Shown one piece after another: positions 58,508 through 64,000 of a stretch of 64,000 bases of DNA (positions within the stretch are counted from its first letter, which is position 1; each line of letters starts with the position of its first letter). Origin of the DNA: an uncultured Eubacteriales bacterium (GTDB lineage Bacteria; Bacillota; Clostridia; Oscillospirales; Oscillospiraceae); NCBI GenBank assembly GCA_900549545.1, contig URPA01000007.1:1-64000 (forward strand). The letters run 5' to 3'. The notes beneath the pieces were generated by a model. That model ran no database searches. It was not told where the DNA came from and saw only the letters and a program-made list of their open reading frames with translations. The position numbers and the translations under genes are program-made.

Positions 58508-59368
58508 ATGGCAGAGATCACGGTGGAAAACCTGCGCCATGTTTACAGCGCGGGGACGCCTTTTGAAAAAGTCGCGATAGACAATATAAATCTTACAATT
58601 CCGACAGGGCAGTTTGTGGGCCTTATCGGGCACACAGGCTCGGGAAAATCGACCTTTATCCAGCACCTCAACGCCCTTTTAAGCCCCACGAGCGGCAGAG
58701 TGCTGTATGACGGCGAGGATATAAACAGGGACAAGATATCCCGCAGGGACGTCAAGGGCAAGGTCGGCCTTGTGTTCCAGTACCCGGAGTACCAGCTCTT
58801 TGAGGAGACGGTTTTTGCCGATATTGCCTTCGGCCCGAAGAACATGGGCCTCAAGGGTGATGAGCTTGAGGAGCGCGTGCGCGAGGCGGCGGGCTTTGCG
58901 GGCGTTGATGAGGCGCTCTTTGACCGCTCCCCGCTGGAGCTCTCCGGCGGGCAGAAGCGGCGCATTGCCGTTGCCGGCGTTATCGCCATGCGCCCCGGCG
59001 TGCTTATCCTCGACGAGCCGACAGCGGGGCTTGACCCGGCGGGCTGTCGGCAGATTATGGACAACATCGTAAGCTACCGCGAGCGCAGCGGCTCGACGGT
59101 CATTGTGGTCAGCCACAATATGGACGATGCTGCCCGCCTTGCCGACAGAATACTTGTCTTTAACCACGGGGCCGTCGCCATGGACGGCAGCCCCGAGGAG
59201 GTTTTTTCGCGCCCGGAGGAGCTTATAAAGATAGGCCTCTCCGTGCCCCACGCGACTGAGATCGCCATGGAGCTGCGGGCAAGGGGCGTGGCGCTCTCCG
59301 GCTCTATCTACACCCATGAGCAGCTCCTTGCGGAGATTTTGAAGGCAAAGGGGGCGGGCGCATGCTGA
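58508..59368 (+). CDS. ecfA2: ECF transporter ATPase EcfA2
   Basis: A 286-residue ABC ATPase, partner of EcfA1. Walker A is GHTGSGKST, then VFQYPEYQLFEETVFADIAFG (the longer Q-loop typical of EcfA2), signature ELSGGQKRRIAVAG, Walker B LILDEPTAGLD and VVSHNMDD. The ATG at 58508 follows TTGGAGAGAAC. It overlaps ecfT by 7 bases. Confidence 0.95.
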   Translation: MAEITVENLRHVYSAGTPFEKVAIDNINLTIPTGQFVGLIGHTGSGKSTFIQHLNALLSPTSGRVLYDGEDINRDKISRRDVKGKVGLVFQYPEYQLFEETVFADIAFGPKNMGLKGDELEERVREAAGFAGVDEALFDRSPLELSGGQKRRIAVAGVIAMRPGVLILDEPTAGLDPAGCRQIMDNIVSYRERSGSTVIVVSHNMDDAARLADRILVFNHGAVAMDGSPEEVFSRPEELIKIGLSVPHATEIAMELRARGVALSGSIYTHEQLLAEILKAKGAGAC

Positions 59369-60159
59369 AGGATATTACTCTGGGCCAGTTCTTCCCCGGG
59401 GACAGCCTTATCCACAAGCTTGACGCGAGGACGAAGCTTATTGCCCTCATCATCTACATTGTCGCCCTGTTCCAGACCAAGGGCTGGCTGTCCTACGGGC
59501 TGCTGATAGCCGCCGCCGGTGGGTTGATGGCGGTGTCCAAAATCGGCGTGAAGAACATTGTAAAGGGCTTAAAGCCGATGCTCTTCATCATCATCCTGAC
59601 GGGCCTTCTGAACATCTTCTACACTCAGGGCACGCCCATCCTCCCCGGCTGGGTGATAACCTGGGAGGGCCTTGACCGCGCGGCAAAGATGATCCTGCGC
59701 ATAAGCCTGCTGATAGCCGCGACATTTCTGCTGACCTACACCACCAGCCCCATGGCCCTGACAGACGGGCTGGAGCTGATGTTAAACCCGCTGAAAAAGA
59801 TAAAGCTGCCCGTGCACGAGATGACCATGATGATGAGCATGGCGCTGCGCTTTATCCCCACGCTCATTGAGGAGACGGACAAGATAATGTCCGCCCAGAA
59901 GGCGCGCGGCGCGGACTTTGAGACGGGCAGCCTTGTAAAGCGGGCAAAGGCCCTGCTGCCGATACTGATACCCCTGTTTGTCTCCTCGCTGAGAAGGGCG
60001 GATGAGCTTGCCATCGCTATGGAGAGCCGCTGCTACCACGGGGGCGAGGGCAGGACGCGCATGAAGCAGCTTCGGCTTGAGGGCAGGGATTATCTCTCCC
60101 TCATAGTTTCTGCGGCTTTCCTGGCGCTGATAATCGTGTTGAAGAAATTTGGTTTTTGA
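59362..60159 (+). CDS. ecfT: ECF transporter T component EcfT
   Basis: A 265-residue membrane coupling protein with five to six segments. The start QFFPGDSLIHKLDARTKL and the two coupling motifs with Ala-Arg-Gly (QKARGADFE, about 175-183) and MESRCYHGGEGRTRM near 220 are characteristic. Together with EcfA1A2 it energises several S components; BioY at 10490 is one candidate. It overlaps ecfA2 and precedes truA by 3 bases. Confidence 0.95.
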   Translation: MLKDITLGQFFPGDSLIHKLDARTKLIALIIYIVALFQTKGWLSYGLLIAAAGGLMAVSKIGVKNIVKGLKPMLFIIILTGLLNIFYTQGTPILPGWVITWEGLDRAAKMILRISLLIAATFLLTYTTSPMALTDGLELMLNPLKKIKLPVHEMTMMMSMALRFIPTLIEETDKIMSAQKARGADFETGSLVKRAKALLPILIPLFVSSLRRADELAIAMESRCYHGGEGRTRMKQLRLEGRDYLSLIVSAAFLALIIVLKKFGF

Positions 60160-60162
60160 CCT

Positions 60163-60930
60163 ATGCCGATGAGAAACATTGCCCTGCGCCTGAGATATGA
60201 CGGCAGCCGCTACCACGGCTGGCAGGTGCAGAAAAACGAGATAAGCGTCGCGCAGACGCTGAACGAAGCCCTTGAAAAGGTCTGCGGACATCCGGTTAAG
60301 ACCGTCGGCTGCGGCAGGACGGACGCCGGGGTTCACGCCTTGAGCTACTGCGCCAATTTCCGCACGGACAGCCGCATCCCCGCGGAGCGGCTCCCGCTGG
60401 CGGTCAACTCCCGCCTGCCTGCGGATATCGCCGTTGAGCGGGCGATGGACGCGCCGGAGGATTTTAACGCCATCGGCTCGTGCATAAAAAAAGAATATAT
60501 CTACAAAATATTAAACAGCACCATTCGCGACCCCTTTCTTGAAAAGCGGGTGTGCTTCTATCCGCAGAGGCTCGACATGGAGCTTATGCGCCGCGCCGCC
60601 GCCGCCTTTGAGGGGACGCATGACTTCCGGGCCGTGCGCAGCCTCGGTACGCCGACAAAGACCACCGTGCGCACGGTGCATCACTGCCGCGCGGAAAAGC
60701 AGGGGGATATCATCACAGTCTCCGTCTGCGCGGACGGGTTTTTGTACAACATGTGCAGGGCCATTGTCGGGACCCTTATCTACGCCTCCTACGGGAAGCT
60801 CCTGCCGGAGGATATCCCGGCGCTGCTCGAAAAGGGCGACCGGCGCCTCACCGGGCCGACGATGCCCCCGCAGGGGCTCTACCTCAACCGGGTCTGGTAT
60901 GATGAGCCGGTGGGGACGATGTTCGATTAG
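60163..60930 (+). CDS. truA: tRNA pseudouridine(38-40) synthase
   Basis: A 255-residue enzyme that makes pseudouridine at positions 38-40 of the tRNA anticodon arm. The catalytic Asp54 is in GCGRTDAGVHA; YDGSRYHGWQVQ, KKEYIYKI, DFRAVRS and FLYNMCRAIVGTL are family segments. The ecfA-ecfT-truA order is common in Firmicutes. ATG 60163 is used; ATG 60169 is an alternative. Confidence 0.96.
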   Translation: MPMRNIALRLRYDGSRYHGWQVQKNEISVAQTLNEALEKVCGHPVKTVGCGRTDAGVHALSYCANFRTDSRIPAERLPLAVNSRLPADIAVERAMDAPEDFNAIGSCIKKEYIYKILNSTIRDPFLEKRVCFYPQRLDMELMRRAAAAFEGTHDFRAVRSLGTPTKTTVRTVHHCRAEKQGDIITVSVCADGFLYNMCRAIVGTLIYASYGKLLPEDIPALLEKGDRRLTGPTMPPQGLYLNRVWYDEPVGTMFD

Positions 60931-60939
60931 ATTTGTTCA

Positions 60940-61245
60940 CAATTGCGTGGTATAATAAAGTGTAATTGACTCTTGGCGCGGCGCATGCCGCGTAAGCAGA
61001 CGGGAGTCGAACCCATACCGTCCGTCTGCGTCTCAAAAAGAAAAAATCAATCAAAGTTATCTCGCCGACGGGTGCGAAGCAGTTTTAACAGAGCAAATTT
61101 TTCTCAAGACGAGGCAAGGGGCGCAGGGAATATCCGTTGATATTGCCGAGCCACTTAACGAAGTACTGGGGAAAATTTGCCTGTTAAAACCGGTATGGAT
61201 TCGATTCCCGCCCGCTTAAACTATAAATCTAAGGATGGGCTACAT
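60940..61245 (+). other. Leader with a long foldback before the CvpA-like gene
   Basis: A TATAAT box (60951-60956) is followed by a 214-bp imperfect inverted repeat (about 61000-61213). Its outer arms GACGGGAGTCGAACCCATACC and GGTATGGATTCGATTCCCGCC are near-complementary and look like tRNA T-arms. Inner stems pair TTTTAACAGAGCAAATTTTT with GAAAATTTGCCTGTTAAAA, and AATATCCGTTGATATT forms the tip. A short GC hairpin GCGCGGCGCATGCCGCG (60976-60992) lies just upstream. No protein gene is present. It may be a structured RNA or a mobile palindromic element. Confidence 0.55.
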
Positions 61246-61959
61246 ATGAAGACAGTTATCAACATTATTCTTATAGCCATCGTCGCCCTTTGCACCTGGC
61301 ATGGCTTCCGAAAGGGCCTTGTGGGCGGCATCGCCGGGATACTGGCCATAGTTCTGGCGCTTTTCGGCGCAAATCTCCTCTCCACGGCGTATTCCCACGA
61401 GGTCACGCCCGTGCTGCACCCCTTTGTTGACGGGTTTATCGACTCCCAGAACACCAGGAGCGAGATTCTTGAGCGCATGGGCTACGGCAGCAGCGACCTG
61501 TCGCTGGAGGATATTCTGGCTCAGGACAGCTCCTTGAAGGTGGACTACGCCTATGAGTGTATGCGCCAGGTGGGCTTTTATGAAAAGCACGCGGAGACTC
61601 TGGCCGACAAGGCCGTGCAGTACGCGAATGAAAACGGCGTCAACATGACCGATGCCGTCATTGACACGCTGGGGGACACCATAACCTATGTAGGGGGGCT
61701 GGTGCTCTTCTTCCTGATTATTCTGATTCTGCTCATAGCCATCGCCAACATCGGCAACCTCTCCTTCCGCCTGCCCATGCACGAGACGGCGGACGCGATC
61801 GGCGGCGCTGTTGCGGGCTGCCTCAAGGGCTGCCTGTACTGCGTGCTGCTGTGCTGGCTGCTGGGCTTTTTGGGCCTTATCATCAAGGACAGCCTCAATG
61901 ACGCGGCGCTTGCGCGCTTCTTCCTCTCCTTCGGCTTCGTGACCGGCGGACTGCTGTAA
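61246..61959 (+). CDS. CvpA-family membrane protein
   Basis: A 237-residue membrane protein of the CvpA/colicin V production family. It has four segments (about 3-22, 25-45, 145-170 and 190-215) with HGFRKGLVGGIAGILAIVLA near the start, the usual CvpA signature, and a hydrophilic middle region (about 50-140) longer than in short members. Cellular role is unknown; it is often linked to envelope or biofilm traits. ATG 61246 follows AAGGATGGG. Confidence 0.85.
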   Translation: MKTVINIILIAIVALCTWHGFRKGLVGGIAGILAIVLALFGANLLSTAYSHEVTPVLHPFVDGFIDSQNTRSEILERMGYGSSDLSLEDILAQDSSLKVDYAYECMRQVGFYEKHAETLADKAVQYANENGVNMTDAVIDTLGDTITYVGGLVLFFLIILILLIAIANIGNLSFRLPMHETADAIGGAVAGCLKGCLYCVLLCWLLGFLGLIIKDSLNDAALARFFLSFGFVTGGLL

Positions 61960-62054
61960 TACAAGGTGTCGACAAATTCCGGCGCTTTTGCACACTATTC
62001 AAAGCAGCGCATAGCGTAATCCCGTAACAAACCTCGTATAAGCGCAAACATCTC

Positions 62055-62100
62055 TCCCTCAGGCGCTACGCGCCAGCTCCCTCGTCAGAGGGAGCCTTTG
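62055..62100 (-). repeat. Family C solo arm, copy C13
   Basis: A right-hand type arm (CTCCCTCAGGCGCTACGCGC...GGGAGCC) with no partner, between the CvpA-like and clpE-like genes. Confidence 0.7.
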
Positions 62101-62137
62101 AATAAAGCAAACCTTAACTTTTTCCACGGAGGTAAAA

Positions 62138-64000
62138 ATGCAGGCAACAATGTGTTCCCGCTGCGGTAAGAATGTGGCGGTAGTGTTTATAACAAAAATA
62201 GAAAACGGCCAGACCAAGAACGAGGGCCTGTGCCTCAAGTGCGCCCGCGAGCTGCACATAAAGCCCGTGGACGATATGATTGAAAAGATGGGCATCTCCG
62301 ACGAGGACCTTGAGAGCATCTCCAGCGATATGCTCAGCGCCCTCAACGGCGCGGAGGAGCTCATGGCCATTGACGATGGGGACGCGGACGAGGACGACGG
62401 CAAAACCGCCACCTTCCCCTTCCTAAACCGCCTTTTCGGCGGCAATCAGGCGGGCGGCGACAAGAGCCAGCCGCAGGATAACCGCCCCCGCCCCGAGAAG
62501 GACAGCGGCAAGCAGCCCAAGCGCAAGTTTCTGGATAATTACTGCATTGACCTGACCGCCAGAGCCCGCGAGGGCAAGCTCGACGCCATGATAGGCCGCG
62601 CCGAGGAGCTTGAGCGCGTTATCCAGATCCTGAACCGCCGCCAGAAGAATAACCCCTGCCTGATAGGCGAGCCAGGCGTCGGCAAAACCGCCATCGCCGA
62701 GGGGCTTGCACAGCGCATTGCCATGGGCAATGTGCCGTATAAGCTTCAGGATAAGCAGGTGTTCCTGCTCGACCTCACCGCCCTTGTCGCGGGGACGCAG
62801 TTTCGCGGCCAGTTTGAAAGCCGCATGAAGGGCCTTATAGAGGAGATACGCAAGCAGGGCAACGTCATTCTTGTCATTGACGAGGTGCACAATATCGTCG
62901 GCGCGGGGGATGCCGAGGGCAGCATGAACGCTGCCAACATCCTCAAGCCCGCCCTGTCGCGCGGCGAGATTCAGGTCATCGGCGCGACGACCTTTGCCGA
63001 GTACCGCAAGCATATCGAGAAGGACTCTGCCCTTGAGCGCCGCTTCCAGCCGGTGACGGTGAATGAGCCCTCGATTGAGGACAGCGTTGAGATAATAAAG
63101 GGCATCGCCCACTATTATGAGCAGTATCACGGTGTGCGCATCCCTGACGAGATGTGCCGCAGGGCGGTTATCATGAGCGAGCGCTATATCACCGACCGCT
63201 TTCTGCCGGATAAGGCCATCGACCTCATCGACGAGGCCTGCTCCGATGTAAACCTCAAGGATGAGACGATAAACCGCCGGATGCTCGCTCAGCGCGACCT
63301 TGAAAACGTCCGCTTTGAGCGGGAGGCGCTTATGAGCGCGGAGCCGCCAAAGGGGGACGACGCCAACGAGCAGCTTGACAAGCGCTATGAGCGCATTGCC
63401 CAGCTTCGCAGCAAGGAAATGCAGCTTGAGCAGGAGCTTAAAACGCTTGACAGCGCAGACGCCCCGGAGCTTACGGTGGATAACCTCGCGCGCATAATTG
63501 AGCTCTGGACCAAGATACCCGCCTCCACAATAAAGGAGGATGAGCTCCAGCGCCTGTCTCAGCTTGATAAGCGCCTCAAGGAGCACATCGTCGGTCAGGA
63601 TAAGGCGGTTGACACGCTCTGCGCCGCCATCAAGCGCGACAGGGTCGGCCTTAAGGTCAAGCGCAAGCCCGTGAGCTTTATTTTCGTTGGCGGTACGGGC
63701 GTCGGTAAGACGGAGCTTGTAAAGCGCCTCGCTGCCGATATGTTCGACAGCCCCGAATCACTGATAAGGCTTGACATGTCGGAGTTTATGGAGAAGTTCG
63801 CCGTCTCGCGCATCATCGGCTCACCCCCGGGCTATGTCGGCTATGACGAGGCGGGCCAGCTCACCGAGAAGATCCGCCGCCGCCCCTACTCCGTCATTCT
63901 CTTTGACGAGATTGAAAAGGCGCACCCCGATGTGATGAACATTCTGCTCCAGATTCTCGATGACGGCAGAATAACCGACGCGCAGGGGCGCACCGTGAAT
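62138..64000 (+). CDS. ClpE-type AAA+ ATPase (3' partial)
   Basis: The first 621 codons of a Hsp100/Clp unfoldase that feeds the ClpP protease. The N-terminus is a zinc knuckle with CSRC (6-9) and CLKC (32-35), as in ClpE, instead of the paired Clp_N repeats of ClpC. After an acidic linker comes the first AAA domain (Walker A GEPGVGKT near 183, Walker B VIDEVHNIVGAG), a middle coiled coil (about 395-455) and the second AAA domain (Walker A GGTGVGKTE near 520, SRIIGSPPGYVGYDEAG). The window ends inside the second domain. GGAGG precedes the ATG. Class III (CtsR) control is usual for clpE, but no operator was recognised. Confidence 0.93.
   Translation, partial: MQATMCSRCGKNVAVVFITKIENGQTKNEGLCLKCARELHIKPVDDMIEKMGISDEDLESISSDMLSALNGAEELMAIDDGDADEDDGKTATFPFLNRLFGGNQAGGDKSQPQDNRPRPEKDSGKQPKRKFLDNYCIDLTARAREGKLDAMIGRAEELERVIQILNRRQKNNPCLIGEPGVGKTAIAEGLAQRIAMGNVPYKLQDKQVFLLDLTALVAGTQFRGQFESRMKGLIEEIRKQGNVILVIDEVHNIVGAGDAEGSMNAANILKPALSRGEIQVIGATTFAEYRKHIEKDSALERRFQPVTVNEPSIEDSVEIIKGIAHYYEQYHGVRIPDEMCRRAVIMSERYITDRFLPDKAIDLIDEACSDVNLKDETINRRMLAQRDLENVRFEREALMSAEPPKGDDANEQLDKRYERIAQLRSKEMQLEQELKTLDSADAPELTVDNLARIIELWTKIPASTIKEDELQRLSQLDKRLKEHIVGQDKAVDTLCAAIKRDRVGLKVKRKPVSFIFVGGTGVGKTELVKRLAADMFDSPESLIRLDMSEFMEKFAVSRIIGSPPGYVGYDEAGQLTEKIRRRPYSVILFDEIEKAHPDVMNILLQILDDGRITDAQGRTVN

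Noticed and set aside
60990..61030. tRNA or tmRNA 3' end on the minus strand
   Set aside because: Only a T-arm-like hairpin is visible; there is no acceptor, D or anticodon arm and no CCA end. The sequence is better explained as part of the long foldback.

Overview
The window looks like a chromosome segment of a GC-rich, low-oxygen gut Firmicute of the class Clostridia, probably an Oscillospiraceae/Ruminococcaceae-type organism. The reasons are a YtvI-type sporulation membrane protein, rubrerythrin with a PerR-like box, ClpE-type ATPase, an infC-rpmI-rplT operon with a leader attenuator, an archaeal-type ProRS, HemW, a complete energy-coupling factor (ECF) module, and very strong canonical sigma-A promoters and Shine-Dalgarno sites. 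No rRNA, tRNA, CRISPR array, prophage or transposase gene was found. Species assignment is inference only.

Layout. 0-12 kb: a partial ytvI-like gene, a HAAS-domain membrane protein pair (minus), proS, a PurN-like protein (minus), a phosphatase-acetyltransferase fusion with a metallophosphoesterase, a large ATP-grasp (PPDK_N) protein, bioY and a YeiH-type transporter. 12-20 kb: a DUF559 nuclease gene set among repeats, a two-component system, a glycosyltransferase, a HAD phosphatase and two COG0523/CobW metal-chaperone GTPases. 20-27 kb: htpG, hemW, a VanW-type protein and metG. 27.3-29.7 kb: an AT-richer island with two lipoprotein genes behind a T-box-like leader. 29.7-33.6 kb: an SSB-like protein, deoC and infC-rpmI-rplT. 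33.6-36.6 kb: a repeat-dense accessory stretch with rubrerythrin and three small genes. 36.7-46.6 kb: glycerol-1-phosphate dehydrogenase, a carbohydrate-binding lipoprotein, an O-antigen-ligase-like polymerase, murC, cca, a family 4 uracil-DNA glycosylase, two acyltransferase-like genes and a polC relic. 46.7-64 kb: an MBL-fold RNase-like protein, a pseudokinase-lectin membrane protein, an M18 peptidase, a serine hydrolase, a solute-binding lipoprotein, a sigma/anti-sigma pair, a methyltransferase, ecfA1-ecfA2-ecfT-truA, a CvpA-like gene and a 3'-truncated clpE-like gene.

The most unusual content is non-coding. Three repeat families occupy nearly every long intergenic gap. Family A is a 211-bp element with short inverted ends, present twice. 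Each copy lies between two exact copies (32 or 35 bp) of a different, locus-specific terminator palindrome, as if insertion duplicated the host gene's terminator. Family B is a set of about 150-bp units with three hairpins, placed straight after gene-end palindromes; one copy keeps the pairing and a conserved loop while changing the stem sequence. Family C is a set of about 150-bp elements with roughly 50-bp inverted arms, at least nine complete copies plus solo arms; one sits inside the ecf operon and two arms bracket the DUF559 nuclease gene with a third complete copy upstream. Separate oddities are a 49-bp direct repeat bracketing a cassette that encodes a 31-residue membrane peptide, two genes that appear to start at AUA after an identical GGAGG-8-nt layout (infC and the HAAS gene), an apparently circularly permuted solute-binding protein, and a 214-bp foldback ahead of the CvpA-like gene.
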